Part shown: in pieces, positions 39,372-47,760 of the stretch | Layout of the letters: each line of letters starts with the position of its first letter | How positions within the stretch are numbered: the first letter of the stretch is position 1 | Assembly (NCBI RefSeq): GCF_905201705.1 | Contig: NZ_CAJKOX010000006.1 | Span: 62,001 to 126,000 of the forward strand | Direction: 5' to 3' | DNA length: 64,000 nucleotides | Source of the DNA: an uncultured Marvinbryantia sp. | GTDB taxonomy: Bacteria > Bacillota > Clostridia > Lachnospirales > Lachnospiraceae | Notes under the pieces: generated by a model | Databases searched by the model: none | What the model was told of the DNA's origin: nothing | What the model saw: the letters and a program-made list of their open reading frames with translations, nothing else | Position numbers and translations under genes: made by a program

Positions 39372-40685
39372 TTATTTCAATTCGGCGTCTGCATAGTAAT
39401 TTTGCAGTATTTCCTGACAGGTCAGTCCCTCCAGCGCCATATGCTTTGCCCCGTTCTGGCTCATGCCGCTGCCGTGTCCGTAGCCACCGCCAAGAATGCG
39501 GTAGCCGGTGAGAATCCCCTCCTCATACTGCGGCTGCAAAATGAAAAAAGCGCTCGGCAGAAGCTCCATCCCTTCCATCGTCTCCCCATCCTGCAATGTA
39601 ACAGCGGCGGCAGCCCCGGCAAGAAATCTGCGGATATTGTACTCACCCTCCACAATATCGCGCTCCCCGCCCGTATCTGTAACGCAAAGCTCCCATGCGG
39701 CTCCGCTCTCCTGCCGCTTCTGCACGGAAAGCTCCGCCACGCCGGGCAGTTTTTCCATAGAAAGCGTTGTCTGCCAGCGGTACCACGGCTCATCCGCTTC
39801 ATATGCCTTCACCTGATCCGTCTGCAAAAATGCCGCAAATACCGTCTCCTGAGACAAGTCCATATGCAGGTCCAGCCCGCAGGAGGTCGAATAGTAAAGC
39901 GCGTCGATCAGACCATTTTCATCCACAAGTACCCTGCCCTCCGTTGCCTCCACAGCCGCATCCGCCGCTTCAGAATGGTCCTGATTGTTATAAACCTGAT
40001 AGGAAACGCTGTCGTCCACATCGGCAAAAAAGGCAGATGCATTTCTCTCCTGCATTCGTTTTGCCGCATAAGTGCGGGCACAGACCGCCTGCGCCTTCAG
40101 CGCCTCCGCCGGGTAGGAGGACGGCATCTCGCTCGGCACTACACCGCAAAGATACTGCTCCAGAGGAAGCTCATTGATCAGCAAAAGTCCCTCGTCCGTG
40201 CGGCGGATCTCCAGCCTGCCCTCATAGGTTTCGGATGCGCGCGCCCGCTGCAGCCCGGAAATCTCAAACTGTCCGTCCGCCGCTTTCAGATAAAGCACGC
40301 CGTCGCTGCCAAACGCCGCGGAATCTGCGGTAAAAATCTGCTTTTCCCCGGCATCTGACTGCCAGGAGCCGTTTTCGCCGGAAACCGTAAAACCCGCTGC
40401 AGAGGAAACCGTGATTTCCTCGTGGTATTCGCTGGCAAACCCGGCTGTCTTAATAAGAACGCGGATGTCACGGCTGACAATATCTGTTTTTCCAGTATCT
40501 TTGTCTTCGTCATCCGGCAGCGCAGACACCGGACTCGTTTTCCCTGCATCCGCCTCTGTGGATCTGGCATCGTACTGCGCCTGTCCGGCATCCATTGCCT
40601 GCCGCTTTTTCTGTATAATGCCATCCGCAAAGCTAAGCAAAAGCACCAGTACGATACAGCCGCATAAGATCAATATTTTTTTCAT
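39372..40685 (-). CDS. SpoIID/LytB domain protein
   Basis: A 437-residue membrane-anchored protein: N-terminal helix (about 2-21), a variable linker and a C-terminal SpoIID/LytB domain (about 160-437). Typical motifs: LPLEQYLCGVVPSEMP, YPAEALKAQAVCARTYA and GYGHGSGMSQNGA near the end. SpoIID is a lytic transglycosylase acting on denuded glycan during engulfment; LytB-like members modify amidase activity. The gene is not in a spoIIQ/SpoIIIA context, so its stage of action is uncertain. Confidence 0.9.
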   Translation of the reverse strand: MKKILILCGCIVLVLLLSFADGIIQKKRQAMDAGQAQYDARSTEADAGKTSPVSALPDDEDKDTGKTDIVSRDIRVLIKTAGFASEYHEEITVSSAAGFTVSGENGSWQSDAGEKQIFTADSAAFGSDGVLYLKAADGQFEISGLQRARASETYEGRLEIRRTDEGLLLINELPLEQYLCGVVPSEMPSSYPAEALKAQAVCARTYAAKRMQERNASAFFADVDDSVSYQVYNNQDHSEAADAAVEATEGRVLVDENGLIDALYYSTSCGLDLHMDLSQETVFAAFLQTDQVKAYEADEPWYRWQTTLSMEKLPGVAELSVQKRQESGAAWELCVTDTGGERDIVEGEYNIRRFLAGAAAAVTLQDGETMEGMELLPSAFFILQPQYEEGILTGYRILGGGYGHGSGMSQNGAKHMALEGLTCQEILQNYYADAELK

Positions 40686-40709
40686 GGATCCCCCTTTTCA
40701 ATGATAAAA

Positions 40710-40733
40710 GGGACAGCGCTCCGGTCTGTCCCT
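40710..40733 (-). terminator. Terminator after galM
   Basis: AGGGACAG / CTGTCCCT with a 9-base loop; on the minus strand TTTTATC follows. Confidence 0.85.
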
Positions 40734-40800
40734 CTTTTGCAAAAATAAAAATTTTAAATTGTTCCATGCAGACCGAAGCACTTACTGCTGCACTGAATAA

Positions 40801-41844
40801 TTACGAAAATCTGTAAATTGTTTCTGTATGGTATGTCTCCCCTGCCTTTAAAATCGGCGAAGCAAAGTTTTCATGATTTACCGCATCCGGATAGAACTGC
40901 GTTTCCAGACAGAAGCCGAAGCGCTTATCGTATGCCTTTCCATCCTTGCCGATCTGTGTGTTTTCGATAAAGTTTCCGGTGTAGAGCTGCACGCCCACGC
41001 AGTCGGTAAACACCTCCATCACACGTCCGCTCACCGGAGCCTTCACCTGCGCGATTTTCTTCATGCTGCCGTCGGTGTTAAGTGCGAAGTTGTGGTCGTA
41101 GCCGCAGCCAATCCGAAGCTGCTCGTTATCCTGTTCAATATCTCTGCCGATCGGCTTTTCTTCTCGGAAATCAAACGGCGTCCCCTCCACCGGGAGGATT
41201 TCTCCGGTCGGAATCGACTCCGCATCCACTGCCGTGATGCCGTCCGCGTCAATCCAGAGCACATGGTCGAGAATGATGCCGCTGTCATGTCCTTCCAGAT
41301 TAAAATAGCTGTGATTCGTCATATTGGCGATGGTGTCCTTATCCGCCTTTCCGTTGTATGTAATCTTAATCGCGTTATCCTCTGTCAGAGTATATGCAAC
41401 CGTCACGTCAAAGTTTCCCGGAAATCCCTGCTCCATATCCGGACTGTGATGCGAGAACGTCACCGTCAGAGCTTCCTCATCCACCTTCATATCCCAGATA
41501 AGCTTGTCATATCCCACAAAGCCGCTGTGCAGGCTGTTTCCGTTCTCATTTTTGTCAATCTGATACTCTTTTCCATTTATTGTAAATGCCGCCTTGCCGA
41601 TGCGGTTTCCGCATCTTCCGATCGTCGCGCCGAGATAACCGCCGTTTTTCGCATAGTCGGTGACGTCCGCATAGCCAAGCACAACATCCGCATACTTTCC
41701 GTTTTTATCCGCTGTGACAGCCGACACCAGCGTTGCGCCGTAATCCGTCACCTCCACCGTCATGCCGTTTTTGTTTGCGAGCGTGACAAGCTTCGCCTCT
41801 CTCCCGTCGCTCAGTTTTCCAAATCTGCTGATCTTAATTCCCAT
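40801..41844 (-). CDS. galM: Aldose 1-epimerase (mutarotase)
   Basis: Interconverts alpha and beta anomers of galactose and glucose. The 347 residues include LGATIGRCGNRIG, NGNSLHSGFVGYDK, the catalytic His in TNHSYFNLEG, GCGYDHNFAL and the C-terminal Glu in CLETQFYPDA. The start at 41844 follows AAAGGAGAAGG. It lies 26 bases downstream of the 6S RNA terminator and could be reached by readthrough from the 6S promoter. There is no Leloir operon nearby. Confidence 0.94.
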   Translation of the reverse strand: MGIKISRFGKLSDGREAKLVTLANKNGMTVEVTDYGATLVSAVTADKNGKYADVVLGYADVTDYAKNGGYLGATIGRCGNRIGKAAFTINGKEYQIDKNENGNSLHSGFVGYDKLIWDMKVDEEALTVTFSHHSPDMEQGFPGNFDVTVAYTLTEDNAIKITYNGKADKDTIANMTNHSYFNLEGHDSGIILDHVLWIDADGITAVDAESIPTGEILPVEGTPFDFREEKPIGRDIEQDNEQLRIGCGYDHNFALNTDGSMKKIAQVKAPVSGRVMEVFTDCVGVQLYTGNFIENTQIGKDGKAYDKRFGFCLETQFYPDAVNHENFASPILKAGETYHTETIYRFS

Positions 41845-41869
41845 AACCTTCTCCTTTTCTTTCCAGTAA

Positions 41870-42091
41870 CAAAAGAGAGCCTTGCGGCTCTCTTTCCAAC
41901 CCAGGATGCCGGTTCCTGCCTCTTGACTCCTAGCAATGCTAGGTGGGTAACCGCAACCGTTCTTCTGCCTTCCCCTGACCAATGGGGGCCTGACATCCGA
42001 ACCGGCAATGTAGGAATCCCGTTTAAAGTAAATGTAGGTTCAAAACGGCAGGAGTTGTCGAACATTCCAGGAATACTCACTTTTTATTACC
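41870..42091 (-). ncRNA. ssrS: 6S RNA
   Basis: A predicted transcript of about 220 nt with a consensus promoter (42098-42126) and terminator (AAAGAGAGCC / GGCTCTCTTT, 41872-41895). The ends pair: CCTGGAATG with CATCCTGG, then TCCTGCC with GGCAGGA. Between them lie an unpaired region with GAACCTACATTTACTTTAAA and GC-rich apical stems (CCCC/GGGG; CCTAGC/GCTAGG), the layout of Firmicutes 6S. 6S RNA binds the housekeeping polymerase holoenzyme in stationary phase. Identification rests on structure and recalled family sequence, not on a covariance search. Confidence 0.75.
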
Positions 42092-42097
42092 GAATTC

Positions 42098-42126
42098 ATT
42101 ATCGCATCTTGCTGTGAAAAAGTCAA
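42098..42126 (-). promoter_or_regulatory. Promoter of 6S RNA
   Basis: On the minus strand, TTGACT (42126-42121), 17 bp, GATAAT (42103-42098). Confidence 0.85.
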
Positions 42127-42141
42127 GTAGTAATGTTGGCG

Positions 42142-42165
42142 TACTGTTCACGTCAGCCTCAGACA
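42142..42165 (+). repeat. 24-bp element upstream of citrate synthase
   Basis: TACTGTTCACGTCAGCCTCA plus four bases; 22 of 24 bases equal the element upstream of pckA (28221-28244), in the same orientation relative to the gene. An extended -10 for citrate synthase (TG-T-TATAAT, hexamer 42248-42253) lies 83 bases downstream. Confidence 0.6.
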
Positions 42166-42299
42166 GTTACTGCGAACGTTATTTCCTTTCTTTTATCTTT
42201 ACATTTTGTTAATATTTTATTCATTAGTTTTTATTTCCATATTGTGTTATAATAAATCTGTTATGATGTAATAAATTCACAGATTGGAGGATATACCCT

Positions 42300-43658
42300 A
42301 TGACGAATTTTTCTGAGATCACCCCAGATATCCTTGCCTATTCAAAACTCTGCGAATCTTCAAGTGCCATTAATCCGGATCTCTACACAACCTACGACGT
42401 AAAGCGCGGACTGCGCGACATCAACGGTCAGGGCGTACTTGCCGGTCTGACGGAGATCTCCGAAATCAATGCCTTTGATATGGTCGATGGAAAAAAAGTC
42501 CCCTGCGAGGGAAAGCTTTTCTACCGCGGCATTAATGTGGAAGATATTGTAAAAGGTTTTTTAGAGGACGACCGGTTCGGTTTTGAGGAGGTCACCTACC
42601 TGCTGCTCTTCGGGCAGCTTCCCGACAAACAGCAGCTCGCTGAATTTTCGGAGCGGCTTGGCGGCTATCGCTCTCTGCCGACCAGCTTTGTGCGCGATAT
42701 TATTTTAAAAGCGCCCAGCCCCGATATGATGAATACGCTCGCCAGAAGTATTCTGACGCTCTATGCATACGACGACCGCGCGGATGATATTTCCGTGCCG
42801 AACGTCCTTCGGCAGTGTCTGCAGCTCATCAGCCTCGTGCCGATCCTCTCGGTTTACGGCTACCAGGCGTACAGTCACTACCACGACGGCAACAGCCTGT
42901 TTATCCATGTGCCGCAGCAGAATCTCTCCACCGCGGAGAGCATTCTTCACCTTCTGCGTCCGGACAGCAAATACACAAAGCTGGAAGCGCGCATTCTGGA
43001 TCTTGCGCTGATCCTGCACATGGAGCACGGCGGCGGTAATAACTCCACCTTCACAAACCATGTCGTTACCTCCTCCGGCACCGACACCTACTCCGCGATG
43101 GCTGCCTCCCTCGGTTCTCTGAAGGGACCGCGCCACGGCGGTGCAAACATCAAGGTTGTGCGTATGTTCGAGGACATGAAACAGGTGGTGAAGGACTGGA
43201 CAGACGAGGATGAGATCACCGCATACCTCTCCGCCCTGCTGAACAGAGAGGCTTTCGACCACGCCGGTCTGATCTACGGCATGGGACATGCCGTATACTC
43301 TCTCTCCGACCCGCGCGCGAACATCCTGAAGGCATTTGTGGAAAAGCTCTCTGTTGAGAAGGGACGCGAAAAGGAGTATCAGCTTTACTCCGCTGTCTCC
43401 CGTCTCGCGCCGAAGGTCATTGCAGAGGAACGCCGCATCTACAAGGGTGTCAGCCCGAACGTCGACTTCTACAGCGGCTTTGTTTACAGTATGCTCGACC
43501 TGCCCACTGAGCTTTTCACGCCGATCTTTGCCGTCGGGCGTATGGTCGGCTGGAGCGCGCACCGCATTGAGGAGCTGGTAAACAACGGCAAGATCATTCG
43601 TCCTGCTTACAAAGCAGTACAGGAGCATCATCCTTACGTGCCGATCAGCAAACGATAA
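42300..43658 (+). CDS. gltA: Citrate synthase
   Basis: Condenses oxaloacetate and acetyl-CoA. The 452 residues are in the range of Clostridia-type Si-citrate synthases. The active-site regions are visible: LHMEHGGGNNSTFTNHVVTS with the first catalytic His, and IYGMGHAVYSLSDPRA with the second. The N-terminal extension (about 1-60) is typical of this clade. The start follows GGAGG. It is transcribed alone, next to 6S RNA and galM. With pckA it shapes the oxaloacetate branch of an incomplete TCA cycle. Confidence 0.95.
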   Translation: MTNFSEITPDILAYSKLCESSSAINPDLYTTYDVKRGLRDINGQGVLAGLTEISEINAFDMVDGKKVPCEGKLFYRGINVEDIVKGFLEDDRFGFEEVTYLLLFGQLPDKQQLAEFSERLGGYRSLPTSFVRDIILKAPSPDMMNTLARSILTLYAYDDRADDISVPNVLRQCLQLISLVPILSVYGYQAYSHYHDGNSLFIHVPQQNLSTAESILHLLRPDSKYTKLEARILDLALILHMEHGGGNNSTFTNHVVTSSGTDTYSAMAASLGSLKGPRHGGANIKVVRMFEDMKQVVKDWTDEDEITAYLSALLNREAFDHAGLIYGMGHAVYSLSDPRANILKAFVEKLSVEKGREKEYQLYSAVSRLAPKVIAEERRIYKGVSPNVDFYSGFVYSMLDLPTELFTPIFAVGRMVGWSAHRIEELVNNGKIIRPAYKAVQEHHPYVPISKR

Positions 43659-43662
43659 GAAA

Positions 43663-43765
43663 GAACCTCCGCGATCCAAATGGATCGCGGAGGTTCGCTG
43701 CTTCCCGAAAAGCAAAGCGTTCGGGAAGGTTCCCGTTATGCGAGCCTTTGGGCTCGCGGAGGTTC
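43663..43765. terminator. Complex of three hairpins between citrate synthase and a minus-strand gene
   Basis: Stem 1 is a perfect 15 bp (43663-43677 / 43682-43696, GAACCTCCGCGATCC). Stem 2 is CTTCCCGAA / TTCGGGAAG (43701-43728). Stem 3 is GCGAGCC / GGCTCGC (43740-43757), followed by TTCTTCTTT. The 11 bases CGCGGAGGTTC at 43755-43765 repeat the 3' arm of stem 1, so alternative pairing is possible. The first stem also has a T-rich tract on the minus strand. Confidence 0.75.
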
Positions 43766-43769
43766 TTCT

Positions 43770-44117
43770 TTACGGCCAGTATTTTTTGAGCGCTCCACGC
43801 GCCTGCATCACAAACCAGACCGTCACTGCCAGAAATACCGCCAGCATGATCAGATAAGTATTTCCGAAAACATGGAACATATCCTCTATAATCCCGATCG
43901 CGCCGCAGACAGTCACAACGCAGCCGTAGATCAGCACCTTCGGCGCCATCTCCGCCACATATCCCGCCTTATCCTTGCAGCGCTTTACCGGAACGTCCTT
44001 CGGGAGAAGGATATTTTCTTTAATCTCCCCCTTGAATTTCAGCAGGTACCAGACGTACAGGATATAGACGCCGCACGCGGCGATCACAAGATCCATCAGC
44101 GAAAACATAGAATTCAT
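43770..44117 (-). CDS. Small membrane protein, 115 aa
   Basis: Three membrane helices: LVIAACGVYILYVWYLL (about 10-26), VLIYGCVVTVCGAIGII (about 61-77) and YLIMLAVFLAVTVWFVM (about 88-104). Between the first two is a charged loop with LPKDVPVKRCKDKAGY. It starts ATG at 44117 after AAAGGAGG, 15 bases after thrC, so it belongs to the thrC operon. I do not recognise the family. A metabolite-transport helper is conceivable but unsupported. Confidence 0.75.
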   Translation of the reverse strand: MNSMFSLMDLVIAACGVYILYVWYLLKFKGEIKENILLPKDVPVKRCKDKAGYVAEMAPKVLIYGCVVTVCGAIGIIEDMFHVFGNTYLIMLAVFLAVTVWFVMQARGALKKYWP

Positions 44118-44132
44118 GTAATGGTTCCTCCT

Positions 44133-45620
44133 TTATATCGCAAGAAGCTTCTTAACGATTTCCTTCATGCCATCCTTTTCCACAACTGTATCGTGAAGCA
44201 CCGGCGCGGTGCGGATCTCCTCGATCGCACGCGGCACCGCCACCCCGGAAATGCGGGAAAGCTCGTCCACCAGCTCAAAATCCGACATCGCATCATACTT
44301 TTTATCAATCGCGTTCATGACGCTTCTGGTAAATTTATACGGACTTGCCGTGGATGCGATCACCGTCACACAGTCGTCCTTCTGCTCTTTGCGATATTTG
44401 CGGTACACGCAGGAGGCAACCGCCGTGTGCGTGTCAATCACATAGCCCGTCTTTTCGTAAAGACCGCGGATCTCCTCCGCCACCTCTTCCTCGGAGGCAT
44501 AGCCGCCGGCAAAATCTGCCAGGCGCGCGCGCATTTCCTCCGTGATCCCGTATCTGCCCTCAGATGCAAGCGACTGCATCATCGTACGGTCTGCGACTGC
44601 GTCCTCCCCGGCGATCTTATAGATCAGACGCTCCAGATTACTGGAGATCAGAATATCCATCGAGGGCGAGCTTGTCAGAATAAACGGACGGTTGCGGTTG
44701 TACTCGCCGGTTGCAAAGAAATCGTACAGCACCTTATTGTCATTCGAAGCGCAGATCAGCTTCCCGATCGGAAGGCCCATCTGCTTTGCGTAATATGCCG
44801 CAAGGATATTGCCGAAGTTTCCGGTCGGAACGACCACGTTCATCGTTTCGCCGTCTTTCAGCGCACCCTTTGCGCACAGCTGCGCATAGGCATAGACATA
44901 ATAAACCACCTGCGGCACCAAACGCCCGATATTGATGGAATTTGCCGAAGAAAACTGAAAGCCCGCACGGTTCATCTCCTCAGCCAGCTCCTTATCGCCG
45001 AACATTTTCTTCACGCCGCTCTGGGCGTCGTCGAAGTTTCCGCGGATGCCGACAACATATGTATTCTTTCCCTTCTGCGTAACCATCTGCTTTTCCTGAA
45101 TCGGGCTGACGCCGTCCTTCGGATAAAAGACAATGATGCGGGTACCCGGCACGTCCGCGAAGCCTGCCAGCGCCGCCTTTCCGGTATCGCCGGAGGTCGC
45201 CGTAAGGATAACGATCTCGTTCTCCACCTTATTCTTCTTTGCCGAAGTCGTCAGAAGGTGCGGCAGAATAGAGAGCGCCATATCCTTAAACGCGATCGTC
45301 GCGCCATGAAAAAGCTCCAGATACCATGCGCCGTCCGCCTCCTTCAGAGCCGCGATCCCGCGCGTGTCAAACTTTTCGTCATATGCCCGGCTGATGCAGT
45401 TTTTCAGCTCTTCCTCTGTGAAATCCGTCAGAAACAGCTTCATAACCTCGTAAGCCGTCTCCTGATAGCTCATATTCCTCAGCGCCTCGAGCGAAACGTC
45501 CAGCGCCGGGATCTGCTCCGGCACATACAGACCGCCGTCTTCTGCAAGCCCCTTTAAGATTGCCTGTGACGCCGTGACAGCCTCCGCCTGCCCTCTCGTG
45601 CTTTTATACATGACGTTCAT
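44133..45620 (-). CDS. thrC: Threonine synthase
   Basis: PLP enzyme converting O-phosphohomoserine to threonine. The 495 residues are the long form found in Clostridia, fungi and E. coli relatives. The PLP lysine is in GATIAFKDMAL, the phosphate loop near TSGDTGKAALAGF, and the N-terminal MYKSTRGQ matches family starts. The start at 45620 follows GGAGG; it overlaps the fructokinase stop by 17 bases. hom lies 25 kb away, so the pathway is not in one operon here. Confidence 0.95.
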   Translation of the reverse strand: MNVMYKSTRGQAEAVTASQAILKGLAEDGGLYVPEQIPALDVSLEALRNMSYQETAYEVMKLFLTDFTEEELKNCISRAYDEKFDTRGIAALKEADGAWYLELFHGATIAFKDMALSILPHLLTTSAKKNKVENEIVILTATSGDTGKAALAGFADVPGTRIIVFYPKDGVSPIQEKQMVTQKGKNTYVVGIRGNFDDAQSGVKKMFGDKELAEEMNRAGFQFSSANSINIGRLVPQVVYYVYAYAQLCAKGALKDGETMNVVVPTGNFGNILAAYYAKQMGLPIGKLICASNDNKVLYDFFATGEYNRNRPFILTSSPSMDILISSNLERLIYKIAGEDAVADRTMMQSLASEGRYGITEEMRARLADFAGGYASEEEVAEEIRGLYEKTGYVIDTHTAVASCVYRKYRKEQKDDCVTVIASTASPYKFTRSVMNAIDKKYDAMSDFELVDELSRISGVAVPRAIEEIRTAPVLHDTVVEKDGMKEIVKKLLAI

Positions 45621-46575
45621 TGATAAATTCCTCCACTTCCTGTTTTTCCGGCATCACGCTGAGCGCACCCTTTCTGGTCGTGATCAGGGACGCCGCCGCG
45701 TTTGCAAAGGTCAGCATTTCTTTCAGATTTTCATCCGTCAGATCCTCAATGCCATGCTCCAGCACATAGTTGATTGCGCTTGCGCAGAATGTATCGCCCG
45801 CCCCGGTCGTCTCGATCGTCTTCTCCTGCAGGAACGGCGCGCATTTTACCGCGTGATCCTTATAGTAAGCCAGACTGCCCTCCTTGCCGAGCGTCACCAT
45901 GATAAGCGGAATATTATATTTCTCCTTCAGTAGCTTTGCAGCCTGCTCATAGTCGCTGCAGCCGGTCATAAACTCAATCTCATTATCCGAGATCTTCAGC
46001 ATGTCACAGTGGTGCATCCCGTAGTCGATCTCCACTCTCGCATCCTCCAGGGAATTCCAGAGCGGCGGGCGCAGATTCGGGTCGAAGCTGATCAGAAGAT
46101 GATTTTTCTCCGCCACGGAAATCGCATGGCGCGTTGCCTCGCGCACACCCTCATGGGTAGAAGAAAGCGTACCAAAATGGAACAGTCGGGAATCCACGAT
46201 CAGCTCATCCATCACCTCGTCCTTGCGCAGCATCATATCCGCGCCCGGATTGCGGTAGAAGGAGAAATCGCGGTCTCCATCCTCAAAGGTATGTACAAAT
46301 GCCAGCGTGGTGTGTACCTCAGTGTCCATCACAAGGTTTGTCGTATCGATGCCTGCCGCCTCCACAGCATTTTTGAGCTGGTATCCAAACTGGTCCTTGC
46401 CCACTTTTCCGATAAAAGCAGTCTTTTTGCCAAGCTTCGTCAGCATCGCAAGCACGTTGCAGGGCGCTCCGCCCGGATTTGCCTCGAACAGCGGATTTCC
46501 CTGTTCGCTCTTTCCGTGTTCAATAAAATCTATCAGCATTTCTCCAAGCGTTATCACATCGTATTTCTTATTCAT
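45604..46575 (-). CDS. Fructokinase (PfkB family)
   Basis: A 323-residue PfkB sugar kinase. The N-terminal motif GGAPCNVLAMLTKLG and the C-terminal catalytic motif ETTGAGDTFCASAINY (Asp base) are intact. The start at 46575 (MNKKYDVITLGEMLIDF) follows AAAGGAGCG. The sequence looks most like Clostridia fructokinases (ScrK type), but no sucrose genes are near, so the substrate could be another sugar. It is upstream of thrC. Confidence 0.9.
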   Translation of the reverse strand: MNKKYDVITLGEMLIDFIEHGKSEQGNPLFEANPGGAPCNVLAMLTKLGKKTAFIGKVGKDQFGYQLKNAVEAAGIDTTNLVMDTEVHTTLAFVHTFEDGDRDFSFYRNPGADMMLRKDEVMDELIVDSRLFHFGTLSSTHEGVREATRHAISVAEKNHLLISFDPNLRPPLWNSLEDARVEIDYGMHHCDMLKISDNEIEFMTGCSDYEQAAKLLKEKYNIPLIMVTLGKEGSLAYYKDHAVKCAPFLQEKTIETTGAGDTFCASAINYVLEHGIEDLTDENLKEMLTFANAAASLITTRKGALSVMPEKQEVEEFINERHV

Positions 46576-46656
46576 TTTCTTCGCTCCTTTATGATTGAAA
46601 TAGTCCATGCGTTCAGTGTACCATATTTCCCGGAAAAATCAACTTAAAAAAATGAA

Positions 46657-46683
46657 GGAAAGCTGGACTTTCGTCAGCTTTCC
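46657..46683 (-). terminator. Terminator after the cell-wall hydrolase gene
   Basis: GGAAAGCTG / CAGCTTTCC with a 9-base loop, followed on the minus strand by TTCATTTTTTT. Confidence 0.9.
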
Positions 46684-46701
46684 TCCACGCGTACCCTGTT
46701 T

Positions 46702-47571
46702 CTAGGATACTCTTGCTTCTTTTGATAATGTATAATATTCATGTCCGCCATGCTGAAACAGCGGAATCAACGTCTCGTCAAACCATCCTACGCTGGTTTC
46801 ATCCGAAGCCACGCGCGCCATGAAGTACAGTGCGCCCTGCGAAGAATCCTCACCGGCAAGTACCCGGTCCACCGCCTCGATCGTCTCCTCCGTGATCTCC
46901 ACTGAATCGATCCTGCCGTCGATGGTCGGCTGGAACTGCGCGCTGCCGCCGATCTGCTGATACACCACCTCTTCGATCGTATCCGGAAAACGCTCGTCCG
47001 CAACGCGGTTCAGGATCACATTTGCGATCAGCATCTTACCCTTGAGATCCTCCCCCGTCGCTTCCGCTTCCACTATGCGAAGCAATGTGTAATATTCGCT
47101 TTCCGGCATCTGGCTGTCCCGCACAAGCTGCGTCGCACAGGCCACCACATTCTGCGAGGATTTTGCGCCTTCGCCCAGCACCTGTTGGATCGCCTTCTGT
47201 CGGCTTGTCTTTGCCGCGCCGACCAGAATCTCTTCATTGGCGCCTGCCATATCAATTTCTTCTGCTGCTTTATAATATTCTTCCATGGTGACCGCACCAT
47301 GTACTACTCCCTTTAATCCCGCCTGCAGCTCCTCCGTCTGCGCTGTCTCTGCAGCCAGCACTTCTCCCATGCCAACATTTGACGCCACCCGGCGGCTTTC
47401 TCCCTGTCTGATCAGATTTCTGCTTCCCCCGCTTACCCCTATTGCGAACAGAAACGCGATCAGCAGCATACCTGCAGTGATTATAGCAGCAGAATGTCTT
47501 CGATACATTCGTTTTCCGAAACGTCTTGCTCTCTTATACATCATCTCCAGAAGCGCTTTTGACACTTCCAT
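46702..47571 (-). CDS. Cell wall hydrolase, SleB/CwlJ type
   Basis: A 289-residue membrane-anchored protein: one N-terminal helix (SAAIITAGMLLIAFLFAIGV), a variable linker, then a Hydrolase_2 domain (about 175-289) with LLRIVEAEATGEDLKGKMLI and NVILNRVADERFPDTIEEVV. Members cleave spore cortex peptidoglycan during germination, though vegetative relatives exist. The start at 47571 is chosen because the sigma-A promoter (47618-47646) leaves upstream ATG codons outside the transcript. The consensus vegetative promoter argues for expression in growing cells. Confidence 0.88.
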   Translation of the reverse strand: MEVSKALLEMMYKRARRFGKRMYRRHSAAIITAGMLLIAFLFAIGVSGGSRNLIRQGESRRVASNVGMGEVLAAETAQTEELQAGLKGVVHGAVTMEEYYKAAEEIDMAGANEEILVGAAKTSRQKAIQQVLGEGAKSSQNVVACATQLVRDSQMPESEYYTLLRIVEAEATGEDLKGKMLIANVILNRVADERFPDTIEEVVYQQIGGSAQFQPTIDGRIDSVEITEETIEAVDRVLAGEDSSQGALYFMARVASDETSVGWFDETLIPLFQHGGHEYYTLSKEARVS

Positions 47572-47617
47572 ATACTGCTTTTCCTTTCTTGCTCCTTTTA
47601 TACTCCCATGCATTGCC

Positions 47618-47646
47618 ATTATATGTAAATTTTATTACATTGTCAA
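47618..47646 (-). promoter_or_regulatory. Consensus promoter of the cell-wall hydrolase gene
   Basis: On the minus strand, TTGACA (47646-47641), 17 bp, TATAAT (47623-47618): both hexamers match consensus exactly. Confidence 0.9.
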
Positions 47647-47707
47647 GCAATATTTTACATTTTTGTAACATTTATTTCGATTTTTTGCAATATTTTTCGA
47701 CAAAAAA

Positions 47708-47740
47708 ATACGAAACCCGCCGTTTTGACAGGTTTCGTAT
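47708..47740 (-). terminator. Terminator after leuA
   Basis: ATACGAAACC / GGTTTCGTAT with a 13-base loop, followed by TTTTTT on the minus strand. Confidence 0.9.
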
Positions 47741-47760
47741 TTTAATATTTTCGAAATATT

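Noticed and set aside
43680..45557. 625-codon plus-strand frame opposite thrC
   Set aside because: His/Arg-rich translation typical of antisense to a GC-rich coding gene; no start signal.
46702..47619. Longer start for the cell-wall hydrolase (ATG 47619 or 47613)
   Set aside because: These codons lie in or next to the -10 hexamer of a consensus promoter, outside the expected transcript.
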